DNA of 64,000 bases from Orychophragmus violaceus (Eukaryota; Streptophyta; Magnoliopsida; Brassicales; Brassicaceae). Every line of letters begins with the position of its first letter. Positions within the stretch are counted from its first letter, which is position 1. The notes beneath the pieces were generated by a model that was given only the letters and a program-made list of their open reading frames with translations, was not told the origin of the DNA and did not search any database. A program made the position numbers and the translations under genes. Below are positions 1 through 10,625 of this stretch, one piece after another. The stretch spans positions 4,340,001 through 4,404,000 of the forward strand of contig CM058234.1 in assembly GCA_030180135.1 (NCBI GenBank), written 5' to 3'.

Positions 1-359
1 GGTCACGTAATTGTAGATGTCAAGCACTGCAAGACCATCAACATTACTATCTGCCTTACTCGCGTAATTGTGGATACCAAGCACTTGGCAATACTATCCA
101 ACAACGAAACGAGTCTTGACAGTTGACCTTATTGAAACTAAGCTTTGATCTAACACACATCCAATGTGTATTAGACAGATTTAGAACATTTTACTTCTAA
201 TTTTAATTAAGTTTTAATCGTTCTAATTTCAGTGGATTATGTCATTCGGTTCGGTGTCTTAATCATTTGGTTCAAAACCAAACGATTACGGTTCGCATCG
301 TCACCATATGCGTCAACTGACACACTTGGTCGACTCTTGATATGCAACCTTCAGATCAT

Positions 360-760
360 TCGAGATAACCGGTCAAATCCAATTTGACCAGTTCATCTAA
401 TCGAACCGATTCAACCAGTTGTAACTAATCGCGATAACCGATCCAATCCAATTGAATCGACTTATCCGATCAAACTGATCTTAACCAATTAAATCGGTTT
501 ATTCTAATTGAGATAACCAGTTCAATTCAATTGAACCAATTCATCCAATTTAAACCGATCTAATCTACCTTAACCAAGCATGATAACCAGTTCAATCCAA
601 TTGAACCGATTCAACCAATCGCAAGGCCTGTGTCGACCGACACTTAACCTGTGTCGATCGATACAGTATGGTATCAGGGAATTTTTAATCGAATTAAACC
701 GACATAACCATGCGAGATAACCGGTTCAATCCAATTGAACCGATCTATCCTTTCGCACAG
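360..760. repeat. Degenerate tandem repeat, about 70-bp period
   Basis: At least five diverged copies of a unit built on 'gataaccggttcaatccaat' followed by 'tgaaccgattca' recur near 365, 430, 505, 580 and 715. No coding frame runs through it. It lies next to the primer-binding site of the minus-strand Copia, where an untranslated leader is expected, so it is probably leader repeat of that element. Confidence 0.7.
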
Positions 761-1045
761 CCTGTGTCGATCGATGCACCCAGTGTGTCGACCGACACAG
801 TGCGATTTCTAAATCGAAACCCATATTTCAACAGGCGAATTCGCGGTGCATCGACCGACACAAGCTTAGTGTCGATCGACACTGTGCGAAAACCCTAAAT
901 TATTTTACGCGTTTTCGCGATGCATCGACCGACACAAACTTGTGTCGATCGACACCATGCGACAAACCCTAAAATTTTATTCGTTGTTTCGCGGTGTATC
1001 GACCGACACAAGCTTAGTGTCGATCGACACAGTGCGATAACAGCA
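630..1045. repeat. Cluster of palindromic CGATCGACAC repeats
   Basis: The palindrome tgtcgatcgaca and its variant with 'cgaccgacac' occur repeatedly, paired and spaced about 75 bp apart (near 635-660, 762-800, 848-885, 922-955 and 995-1030). Copies are often followed by 'gtgcgaaaaccctaaa'. The same palindromes recur inside the LTR at 1515-1605, which ties both regions to one element. Function is unknown. Confidence 0.8.
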
Positions 1046-1177
1046 GTTCGTCGTTTTCAACAGAAACTTCAATCCGAGATTAATTTCTATAAAATGCGAT
1101 TCAACAGGCAACTAACTAATCAAATTCATCAGTATTCGATTTAAATGCCTCAGATTCAATAATATAAACCCTAACAG

Positions 1178-1189
1178 GCTCTGATACCA
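1178..1189 (-). other. Primer-binding site of minus-strand Copia element
   Basis: The + strand reads gctctgatacca, the reverse complement of TGGTATCAGAGC, the usual Copia primer-binding site for initiator methionine tRNA. It stands one base away from the LTR boundary at 1191, the normal spacing. This sets the orientation: the 5' LTR lies to the right and the internal region to the left. Confidence 0.8.
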
Positions 1190-1190
1190 C

Positions 1191-1870
1191 TGTTGGATCT
1201 CCTGGGATCTAGGGTTTGTTATATTGAAATTACCAACCTCGTTCTTACCTCGGATCTGGCAGCGGAATAGAATGGTGAACGAGATCTAGCGAATCAAGTG
1301 CTTCGCCTCTACCAAGCACACACTCACACAACCTGGAACGCCGGGATGCTAGTGCCGGATTCAGGGAATGAGTTTTCGATGTCTCTACTTTTCTCTCTAA
1401 GAATCACAGTAACGGCTAGGGTCCAGGTCGACCATATAAGCCTTTATATATCGACTTGAAAATGACATCACCAAAACGTCGGAGAAGCCCGACTTGTTTA
1501 TGTCAAAACCCGATATGCATCGGTCGACACACTTACTGTGTCGATCGACACACCTTCTCGAAAAGCCTGCATCGATTGACACACTCATGTATCGATCGAC
1601 ACATACATCATAAAACTCTATGTCAATGTGTATCCAATACACATCAACGTGATCATTATCAAATGATCATTCCCATATGTTAGCTTCCAGATCGCTTAGG
1701 TGTGTGACCCTATAGGATTATATAATACTGGCAGTAAGTCTACAACTTACAGATTACAAGAGGCTTCTAGCAAAGCATTACAATCACCAGTATTATACAA
1801 ACGATTGATCTCGATACACAACTACTATCAGGAGTGAGTACAAGTGTGATTTCAGGACACAATCCCAACA
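1191..1870 (-). mobile_element. 5' LTR of a minus-strand Copia retrotransposon
   Basis: The 680-bp segment begins tgttgg and ends cccaaca, the short inverted ends expected of an LTR, and adjoins the primer-binding site at 1178-1189. It carries four of the palindromic CGATCGACAC motifs at 1515-1605. The matching 3' LTR is not in the window, and no gag or pol frame is seen in 1-1190, so the element may be non-autonomous or its coding part may lie to the left. It appears to be inserted into the plus-strand Copia fragment that starts at 1871. Confidence 0.7.
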
Positions 1871-3789
1871 ACTTCGACTGAAGAGCTCGTCTTACCACAA
1901 CCACAGCTGGACTCCGATGTCGATACAGCAGGTGATCATGCACCTGAGCTGGAACCGCAAACTCCAACTGCTACACTGTTGAATGATGAGCATGTCGACC
2001 CTGACCCGAGTACCACTGTCCCTGCTGTACTTGCAGGTCAAACTTCTACTGATCTCGTTATCCCAGAAGCAGAACCTCAACCAGAACTTCTAGGACGCGG
2101 GCACAGAGAGAAACATCGACCCAAAAGCTGGCTGATTTTGTTGCTTCACTTCTAAGCGATCCATTCCCAGCAGCTACACCTTATCCGCTTGACAATTATC
2201 TCTCCCATGCTCAGTTTTCTGAAAAATATCAAGCTTATCTAATGGCTATAATAGTGGCTACGGAGCCTACGAGCTATAAAGAAGCTGTACTTGATGAGCA
2301 TTGGCGTTTGGCTCTCACCGATGAGATTATCTCTCTTGAGGATAGAGGCACTTGGATAGTCGAAACTCTACCTCCTGGAAAAACAGCTCTCGGATGCAAA
2401 TGGGTATTTTGGATTAAGTTAAAATCTGATGGCTCCTTGGAACGTTATAAGGCAAGACTGGTCGTCCTCGGAAACAATCAGACCAAAGGAGTCGACTACG
2501 ATGAGACATTCGCACCTGTTGCTAAAATGGTTACGGTTCGGGCGTTCCTTCAGCAAGTAGTTTCCTTGGATTGGGAAGTACATCAAATGGATGTACACAA
2601 CACGTTCTTACACGGAGATCTCGATGAAGAAGTCTACATGCGATTTCCTCCCGGCTTTCGCACAGACGACAAAACAAAGGTATGTCGATTACGGAAATCG
2701 CTTTACGGTTTAAAACAAGCTCCGCGTTGCTGGTACGCTAAGCTCACCTCCGCTTTGATAGACTACGGATTTGATCAGAACACCTCCGATTACTCGCTTT
2801 TTACCTTCGTCAGAGATCACGTCCGTATTCATGTATTGGTATAAGTAGATGACCTGATTATCACCGGCAGTTCTGTTCAAGTCATTTGTGACTTCAAACT
2901 CTACCTCAGTTCCTGCTTCCACATGAAAGACTTGGGTATTTTGCGATACTTTCTTGGCATTGAGGTTGCTAGAAGTCCGACTGGGATGTACTTGTGTCAA
3001 CGGAGGGAAATCATAACTGAAACAGGCTTGCTTGGAGTCAAACCGATCACTCATCCATTGGAACAGAACCACACCTTAGCCTTAGCTGAAGGTGCCGATC
3101 TACCTAATCCAACTCCGTACAGGCGGTTAGTTGGTCGTCTCATTTATTTGGGAACCACTCGTCCCGAGCTGTCATATGTCATCCACATACTCTCGCATTT
3201 CATGACCAAGCCGAAACCTGCCCACTGGGAAGCAGCTCTGCGTGTAGTACGGTACTTGAAACAGAGCCCGGGTCAGGGCATTCTTCTTCAAGCCAACAAG
3301 AAGCTTATTGTCTCTGCGTGGTGCGACTCGGACTGGGCTTCTTGTCCAATCATACGACGTTCGTTAACTGGTTGGTTTATTACACTGGGTGACTCTTCGG
3401 TGTCTTGGAAGACACGGAAATACGATGTGGTCTCGCGTTCGTCATGTGAAGCGGAGTACCGTGCCATGGCAGACACTGTAAGTGAACTTCTTTGGATTCG
3501 AAACTTACTGCCGGTACTTGGTATTTCCTGTGACTACCCTATTGTGCTCCATTCAGACATCATGTCTGCTATTAAACTGGCCGCAAATCATGTCTATCAT
3601 GCCAGAACAAAGCATGTTGGTAATGACTGCCACTTCATACGAGATGAGATCATTCGGGGCACCATTGCGACAAAACACGTCTCAACTAAAACTCAGCTGG
3701 CTGATATTTTGACTAAGACACTAGAACGCAAAGAGTTCGAAGAATTTGTGCTCAAGTTGGGTGTTTGTAACCTCCACACTCCACCTTGA
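1871..3789 (+). pseudogene. Copia pol fragment: reverse transcriptase and RNase H, broken
   Basis: The frame codes for the integrase-RT linker, the Copia reverse transcriptase (KARLV, FAPVAK, QMDVHNTFLHGDL, SLYGLKQAPR) and the RNase H with SRSSCEAEYRA. It is a pseudogene. A frameshift lies near 2110, where the linker moves to the frame that carries the RT. The tyrosine expected before VDD in the polymerase active site is a stop codon at 2842-2844. About five residues seem missing near 3010, between the CQRR and ITETGLLG blocks. The 5' part with gag, protease and integrase is absent, cut off at the minus-strand LTR. Frame 1 otherwise runs from 2242 to the stop at 3787-3789. Confidence 0.9.
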
Positions 3790-3861
3790 GAGGGGGGGGG
3801 GTATTGGGCTATATTGGACTTACGGCCTTGTACTTGTAAATATCTTGTGTACTTGTATAAA
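3788..3861 (+). mobile_element. Polypurine tract and truncated 3' LTR of the plus-strand Copia
   Basis: Directly after the pol stop comes gagaggggggggg, a polypurine tract, followed by tattgggctatattggact, which looks like the start of a Copia 3' LTR (a tgttggg-type start with one change). After about 60 bp the sequence turns into a neprosin gene fragment, so the LTR appears truncated there. Confidence 0.6.
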
Positions 3862-3867
3862 ATGTTA

Positions 3868-4000
3868 ACATTAAACGTACCTGCCAACGGACTTCGATTA
3901 TGTTCAAATCTATAGTTTTCATAGGATCCGGATGCAATCCATATTTGAGCTAAGTTAAAATCTCTGAACGCCTCAACGCTCGGATTCGACAGATTTACGT
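3868..4000 (-). pseudogene. Neprosin (DUF239) domain fragment, frameshifted
   Basis: The minus strand reads NPSVEAFRDFNLAQIWIASG, which resembles the block before the conserved DLNTIEAGWQV segment of plant neprosin-domain proteins. After SGSYEN the match continues only in another frame, where DLNIIEVRWQV can be read. This indicates a frameshift near 3917. No further neprosin exons were seen on either side. The fragment is short, so the family call rests on recalled motif similarity. Confidence 0.6.
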
Positions 4001-4075
4001 TGTCCTTGTTCCGCAGATTTTCTGTTGGTTTTGTATGTATGCAATCGTATGCTACATTTCCCAATTCCAAATATG

Positions 4076-5095
4076 TTAGTTAGATTTTTTTTGTCAACTA
4101 GCTGAATTTATTAATAACATAGTACTAAATTTTGATCCGTACATCAGCGCATATAATTTTTTGTAACAAAAGTATTTTTAGTAAAACATTTATTTTAAGT
4201 CTGTTGTTCAAAATTTATATTTAAATGTACACAATTTCATAAAGTGTAGGTCTGTGCATTTATGTCTTAGTGTTGAGTTCATATTGATTATACTGAAATA
4301 TATGTTTTTCAGGTAAAAAGTAGAAGATTCAGTAGCTATCGCAGCCCTTGCTTCCATATAAAATCGTTAAAGTTCTTATCAATTTTTCGAATAAGTTCTA
4401 TCTGGATCCATGTTAGTTTGGTCTCAATATTAAGAACATGTAAATACAAAAAAAGTCATCTTGAAATCAAGTATTACCCGAACACCTGAAAAATAATTGA
4501 GAACCAAAAATACTCGAAAGTCTAAAACATATATGAAAACCCGTGAAAATATGTGTAAACTATAATATAACTAAAGTATAGAAAATATATCTTAAATTTT
4601 GAAAACTAAAAAAATCCAAATACTAAAGTTATACTTGTAAAATCCGAAAATAAATAATATATTTAATATTTTTGGGTCATTCTGAATAAACTAATTTTCA
4701 AAAACAAATATATTATGTTAAACAAAATATCTAGTATCTTTCAAAATAATTTGGCATTTAGTTTAAAAAGATTTATTTTATAATTTTCTTTCCAAAATCG
4801 AATGGCAATAAACAATTTTTTTAAAAAAATTGCATTTTTGAAATTATTTAGCATTAAAATTAACAAATAAAACCAATGACATATACTATAAATAAATTAA
4901 AAACTATAGACAGTTTTTAATTGGAGAGTATACGAGATTTACGCGGACGAAATTTTAGACGATTTAATTTAAAATTAATCATATATTATTAATTCTTCAT
5001 AAAATTAGTAATATTTTCATGTATTAAAGTTGTATAATATATACATTGCGACATTTAAAATTTGGACTATGTTCCTGATTCATAGAAACATTAGT
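4076..5095. other. AT-rich intergenic DNA without a gene
   Basis: About 1 kb of AT-rich sequence with no supportable frame, splice pattern or RNA gene. Confidence 0.6.
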
Positions 5096-5097
5096 GA

Positions 5098-5482
5098 TGT
5101 TCTTTTAACTGCCGCCGTGTGGCTGCGTCCAATAAAAAGAATTACAATGGGCCTACATATTAAAAGCAACAAAAAGCCCATTATTAATTTGACCTAACTC
5201 TTCATCTTCTTCCTATCGTCTTGTTTTTTATTTGCCTCTGTAAAATTCACGATCTCAAAAACTAAAATTTGAAAACTTTTAATTTGAGGATGAAAATCAA
5301 CGCCGGCGGCCACACTAAGAGATTACATCAGACGCTTCAGAAATCAGCGGCAGCAGTAGCTACCTTTTTGGCCGCTGCGTCTTTGATTTTGCAATGAGAT
5401 TGTTTGAGTTTTGATTTTTACTTTAGCTATTGCAAAGAGTATTTAGGCTATAAACGCAGCCGCACGCGGCAGTGAAAAGAAC
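5098..5482. mobile_element. Small non-autonomous element with about 30-bp terminal inverted repeats
   Basis: The left end reads tgttcttttaactgccgcc then gtgtggctgcgt. The right end, reverse-complemented, reads tgttcttttcactgccgcg then tgcggctgcgt, so the arms match over about 30 bp with few differences. The interior has no ORF. Clear target-site duplications were not found, so the superfamily is not assigned. Confidence 0.65.
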
Positions 5483-6171
5483 AGCATCATTATGTTATAA
5501 ATTGATTTTATAGGCAATTTGCTAATTGTTTTACTTCACATCTATTTTAAAATACACAAAACTTCCAAATTTCATTCACAAAGATACAAAATTTAAAGTA
5601 GAGGTCATAAACACATACAAAGATCAAAAACTTATTATGCTTCAATAGCTTCCTCCATCCTTGATCAAATAGTCAAACGCGATTGGTCTTATAGGGTATA
5701 GTTTTGAACTTTGATTTTTTTTTTCCAAGAAAAGCATAAACAAGCTATGTCCATTGATTCAGTGAAAATTCATTGGCGTGTGAACTTTTGTTAAATGACC
5801 CAGATTTTTTTTTGATGTGGTCCAATTCAATTAGTCACCCGTTTACCGATTAGTCGGGCAATCCATGGGTCAACCTCGACCTTTGACTTTCAGAACCGCC
5901 TAGCTCCACCTTGCCTCGCCAACTAGTCGGCTATGCGGGAGACTTTTTGAAGAGGGGTCATACCTAGACCCAATCCGAACCTGTTTTTCGGGTTGGTTCC
6001 GATTCGAGTCAGATTTTTTTCCCAAACCTAACCAGCACCCACAAACCCGACCCAGGATTCGAATCTGGAAATAGAAAATTATATAAAAATCCAAAATTTC
6101 TTGCCGGGCAAGTTCTGACTGGGTCTTAACTTGGCTAAAGCCTAAAATCCGAGATAAACCTTTATTCGCTC
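5483..6171. other. Intergenic region upstream of the OPA3-like gene
   Basis: No gene was recognised. The last 300 bp before the ATG should contain the promoter and 5' UTR of the OPA3-like gene. The stretch at 5840-6070 is richer in G+C with gggtc/gaccc-type words, possibly an old transposon remnant, but it has no termini I can support. Confidence 0.4.
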
Positions 6172-7259
6172 ATGAGCAGCAAGTCGAAGACTCTGTTACA
6201 ACAGGGCATGGTACTGCCATTAGTCAAGCTAGGATCCCTAGCTCTACGAACCATCTGCAAACCCATCGCTAATCGCCTCAAAAAAGAAGCTGGAGTTCAC
6301 CCTAGATTCCGTCAATTCATCATCAACATTGCACAGGTAAACGGAAACCCTATTCAACGCCCTCAAATTCCCGATCTTTGAGTATGATTCTCTACGAAAA
6401 ATAGAAACTTTGGGTGATGATCATCGATCGAATCGACTACTCTTGTGTCTGTATTATCTGGGTTTATCAAAAAAATCTTAAATTGATAAACTTTTTTGTG
6501 GAATCCGACAGGCGAATCACAGATTTACGACAAAGTTACAGAGACGAGCTTCTGGTCGTGTAACTGATGCAATAATTCGGCCTTTAAACGAAGAGAGAGC
6601 TGTTCAAGCCGCTGCAGATCTTCTCGGGGAACTCTTTGCTTTCACGGTATCTTAAATTTCATGTCTTTTAATAGATTCTGATCGCTAAAGAGTCTGTCTC
6701 TAGGAGAAACTTTTATAGCCAAGTTTTCCTGCATCTGCAAGATCCCTGCAGTTGAAGATCATTTACATCAATCACTTGCTTCTCGTAATTGAACTTCTTT
6801 GCATCGATTGAATTGGTTCTGAATAGGTTGCAGGGGCTGCTCTCGTCTACGAGGTACAGAGAAACGCCCGAGGAGAAGCTAGAAAAGAAGAGAAGAGACA
6901 AGAAGAACTACAGGTGAGATCTTCTTAACCATTTCTCTGATTGCATCTCCTCTGTTCATTAGCTTCTTAGAGTTTTCCACAAACATTTGAAAGTCTGTCT
7001 CTCTCTGACTGTGGTCGTATTTGTTTACCAGGAATTTAGACTGAAACATAAGAAGATGGAGAACGAAATAGAAGAGATGAATCAAAGGATCTGCATGATT
7101 TCTAAAGAGCTTTCTAAACAACTGGAAGAAGAAGCTCTTTCTAAACAAAAAGCTCTGGCTGAAGAGGAGCTTTCTAAACAAAGAAAGTCAGCTGAAGAGG
7201 TTTCTAAACCAAGAGGACTAGCTTGGCTCTTCAGCTTCATATATTGTAAGGAGAGCTAA
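6172..7259 (+). CDS. OPA3-like protein (optic atrophy 3 family)
   Basis: Four phase-0 exons give about 204 aa: 6172-6336, 6512-6646, 6827-6913 and 7032-7259, all with GT/AG borders. The N-terminal half carries the OPA3 family pattern: VLPLVKLGSLALRTICKPIA, then KKEAGVHPRFRQF, a second exon with RPLNEERAVQAAADLLGELF, and a third with VAGAALVYEVQRNARGEARK. OPA3 proteins are mitochondrial membrane proteins linked to mitochondrial shape; their plant role is poorly defined. The last exon is a charged coiled coil with repeated LSKQ/EEE blocks and ends in a short hydrophobic stretch (GLAWLFSFIY). The Arabidopsis counterpart I recall is AT3G58150, next to the PheRS gene as here. The start chosen is the ATG that opens the conserved N-terminus. 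Confidence 0.88.
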
Positions 7260-8033
7260 AATACAATAGCATCAATAGATGGTCTGTTTCTTTGCAAGCT
7301 GTTGTAGCTTTGCTTTGTATGTAGTTTCTGATATAACAAGATAGGTTTGACTGCAGAAGAGAAGAGATATGTGTTCGTTAAGGCTTCAAACATTTGTCTC
7401 ATAAACCCCAAATTCTTCTTACAGTGAAATGAAATCTCTAGAGGTTGTTCTTGATTGTTGACTTGGTCAGTAACTTTATTTCATCTTTCTCATTTCAGCC
7501 TGTAAGAAGAAGACGTTAATATTAGACCCAATATCAAGATTGTTGTATATGGTTTAAATTTTGGAAATAAACAACAATTAAAGTAAGAAAAGATTGGACT
7601 TTACACTGAAAAATTGTGACATTTTCTTTCTGAACTTTTTTCCTTTTCAGTAAGATTAAGATTTCAAAATCAGAAAACAAAAAGATTGGAATAACAATTT
7701 GGCAAAATTTAGTGTGGTCTTGAAAAAACAATAAGGTTCAATACGTGATTTATGAGAAACAGAAAGAGCAATTTGCAATTTACTAAATGTATCTTGAGAA
7801 GGGGTATAGTAGTAAATTACCAGATTCAATCCATTTTCAGCCCTTACGACACGTCATCTCTCCCACTAGTCGACGAATTTCTTCTCTTTATCTTTTCCAG
7901 CCGCCAGTCGCCACCGCGATTCTCGTCATCGGAGGCTTATCACCTCCATCCCAATCGCCGGTGTTTCTCAATAAATTGTTGTTTACTTTTCTTCAAGGAT
8001 TGGTTGCACATCTACCACCGAACTCAAGACGCC
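7260..8033. other. Intergenic region and probable PheRS promoter
   Basis: The 774 bp between the two co-oriented genes hold the 3' UTR of the OPA3-like gene and the presumed promoter and 5' UTR of the PheRS gene. An open frame overlaps 7752-8033 in the PheRS frame, but its upstream residues do not resemble the family, so the ATG at 8034 is preferred. No other gene was seen. Confidence 0.5.
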
Positions 8034-10493
8034 ATGACCATTTTCTCAGTTCAGTCCACTATCTTCAGCCGAGCTTCCGTCGTTCTTCTCTCTAGCAATG
8101 GACTCAAACGCTTTTCTTTCGCTTCTTCGTTTTCCTCAAACGCTGTTTATTCTTCACCTCTCCCCAAAATGAAGAAGCGACGGTTCCCCATCGTCTCTGC
8201 TGTTGATATTGGTGGCGTCACAATCGCTAGAAATGGTTCGTGCTTTCTGATTTATGGAACCGCTGTCGGATTTAGTTTGTCTTTCTGGGATTGTTATTGT
8301 GAATAAGAGAAGGAACCAAAACATCAGACTTGCTTGAGAAGAAGTTGAAAGTTAACATTTTTAAAAACTCTAATGCCGGTTTACTGTAAATTTTTGGTGT
8401 TTATGATTGAAAGTTAACATTTTTAAATACTCTAATGCTGTTCTAATGTAAATATATGGTGTTTATGATTGAAAGTTAACATTTTTAAATACTCTGATAC
8501 TGATTTTTGGTGTTTATGATTGAAAGTTAACATTTTAAATACTCTAATGCTGTTTTAATGTAATTTTTTGCAGATGTGGTGAGAGATGATGATCCTACAA
8601 ACAATGTACCAGACTCGATCTTCTCTAAACTAGGAATGCAGCTACACAGAAGGGATAAGCATCCTCTTGGGATCTTAAAGAATGCTATCTACAGCTACTT
8701 TGATTCTAATTACGCCAAAAAGTTTGAGAAGTTCGAAGATCTTTCCCCAATTGTTACCACAAAGCAAGTAAGTTCTCCATACTCCTCAAGCTTAGATTTT
8801 TACCTGGAAATATCATGTGTCTTTTAAATGCCCTTTGTGTTGTTTTTGTGCTAGAACTTTGATGATGTGCTAGTCCCTGCTGATCATGTAAGCAGAAGCC
8901 TTAATGACACGTACTATGTAGATTCACAAACTGTTTTGAGATGCCATACAAGTGCTCACCAAGCTGAGTTGTTGAGGGAAGGTCATAGACGTTTCCTTGT
9001 AACTGGAGATGTTTACCGTAGAGATTCTATCGACTCTACTCATTATCCGGTTTTTCATCAGGTGTTATATTCACGAAGTCCCTGTGTTTTTTTTGGTTCA
9101 CTTTGGCGGTTTTGCTCGACATCATACGTCTCTTATAATAGATGTTTATGTTTCAATCTAACACAGATGGAAGGCTTTTGTGTCTTTTCTCCTGAGGACT
9201 GGAACGATTCTGGCAAGGATTCCACATTATATGCAGCTGAGGATTTAAAGAAATGTCTAGAGGGTTTGGCACGTCACTTGTTTGGTAAATAAAGATCCAT
9301 TCAACAGCAGTAATCTTCAACGATGTATAATCTTCAGATAGTTCACTGTAATTGTTTTGTAAAAATGAGAGTTATATAGGATGATTGTAGCATCAATATT
9401 AAAATGGAGAGATATTTAGATGAAACAGTTTTGCATACAACAAGCTTGTGTACTCTATAAATAAAACTTTCTTTGGCTGCCAGGTGCTGTGGAGATGAGA
9501 TGGGTTGATACATATTTTCCATTTACCGAACCGTCTTTCGAGCTTGAGATATACTTTAAGGTAATCTTTTCCCATCTTATATATTTCACATAAGTATGCT
9601 TGCTTTACTTTAAAGAGACATACTTCTGTATTAGAATTGTGTTTTTGGTTAGCAATCTTAGCATCAAATACATAATTCAGTTTCTTATCTAATATCAAGC
9701 TTTATCTGGTTATTGATTCAGGAAGACTGGTTGGAGGTTTTGGGCTGTGGGGTGACAGAGCAAAGAATTTTGAAGCAGAGTGGATTAGAAAACAATGTTG
9801 CTTGGGCCTTTGGACTTGGATTGGAACGACTTGCTATGGTTTTGTTTGACATCCCTGATATAAGACTTTTCTGGTCAGACGATGAACGGTTTACCTCCCA
9901 GGTGATTACTTGATTGACAACTTACAAAATTAAATAATGAAGTTTATTTTCTCAAACTGTTAAGTTCTTTTCTCACATCAATGTATTTTGATGTCACTTG
10001 CAGTTTGGAAAAGGAGAGCTTGGTGTCAAATTCAAGCCATTTTCAAAAGTAAAACATATTGATTTTCATCTTCATAATCCAAGACTCATATGTCCTGTAA
10101 GTTTTAACCAAGATTTTGGTTTTTCAGTACCCTCCTTGTTACAAGGACATCAGTTTCTGGATCAGTGAATCATTCACTGAGAATAACTTTTGTGAAGTTG
10201 TGAGAGGAATCGCTGGGGATCTTGTTGAAGAGGTACATGCCTAATATCTTTTGATTGGTTTGGAAAGAATGCTAACTTTACTTGTATCTTCATCTTCTTG
10301 GGAGTGATTGTTTATTATTGATTCATAGGTGAAGTTAATAGACAATTTCACCAATAAGAAAGGGATGACGAGCCATTGTTACAGAATTGTGTTCCGTTCC
10401 ATGGAACGATCTCTTACAGACGAGGAGGTCAATGATCTGCAGAGTAAGGTGCGTGATGAGGTGCAGAGGAAGCTAAATGTTGAATTAAGGTGA
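8034..10493 (+). CDS. Phenylalanyl-tRNA synthetase, organellar monomeric type (class IIc)
   Basis: Nine exons give about 430 aa: 8034-8235, 8574-8767, 8855-9061, 9167-9284, 9484-9560, 9722-9901, 10004-10048, 10128-10232 and 10329-10493. All junctions keep phase. The enzyme charges tRNA-Phe in mitochondria and/or plastids. The first 60 residues are rich in S, R and hydrophobic residues, as in a targeting peptide. Class II features follow: the TSAHQAELL block, motif 2 near RFLVTGDVYRRDSID, and motif 3 with FGLGLERLAMVLFDIPDIR. The C-terminal 95 residues form the FDX-ACB anticodon-binding domain, ending DEVQRKLNVELR. The length matches the family. I recall the Arabidopsis orthologue as AT3G58140. 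A LINE is inserted about 100 bp beyond the stop in antisense. Intron 1 carries a minisatellite. Confidence 0.95.
8347..8570 (+). repeat. 62-bp minisatellite in PheRS intron 1
   Basis: The motif gaaagttaacattttta starts at 8347, 8409, 8471 and 8522, giving two exact 62-bp steps and one shorter copy of about 51 bp. Each unit continues with 'actctaatgctg' and 'tttttggtgtttatgatt' variants. The array ends at the splice acceptor at 8573. Confidence 0.9.
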
Positions 10494-10625
10494 GAATTTT
10501 GAACAGTAGAGTTGCTGCAGACGATGATGAACATTTTGGGTTTACTTTTGGGAGAATTGCATTACCCTCAAATAAAAATATATGTACATTGTCTTTTTTT
10601 TTTGGTCAAAGTTTGATTCAATAAC

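Noticed and set aside
1..1700. CRISPR-like array from regularly spaced palindromes
   Set aside because: Spacers are themselves repeated, the context is a plant Copia element, and no cas genes exist.
7752..8033. An N-terminal extension of PheRS upstream of 8034
   Set aside because: The frame is open, but its residues show no family similarity; the ATG at 8034 starts the conserved transit-peptide region.
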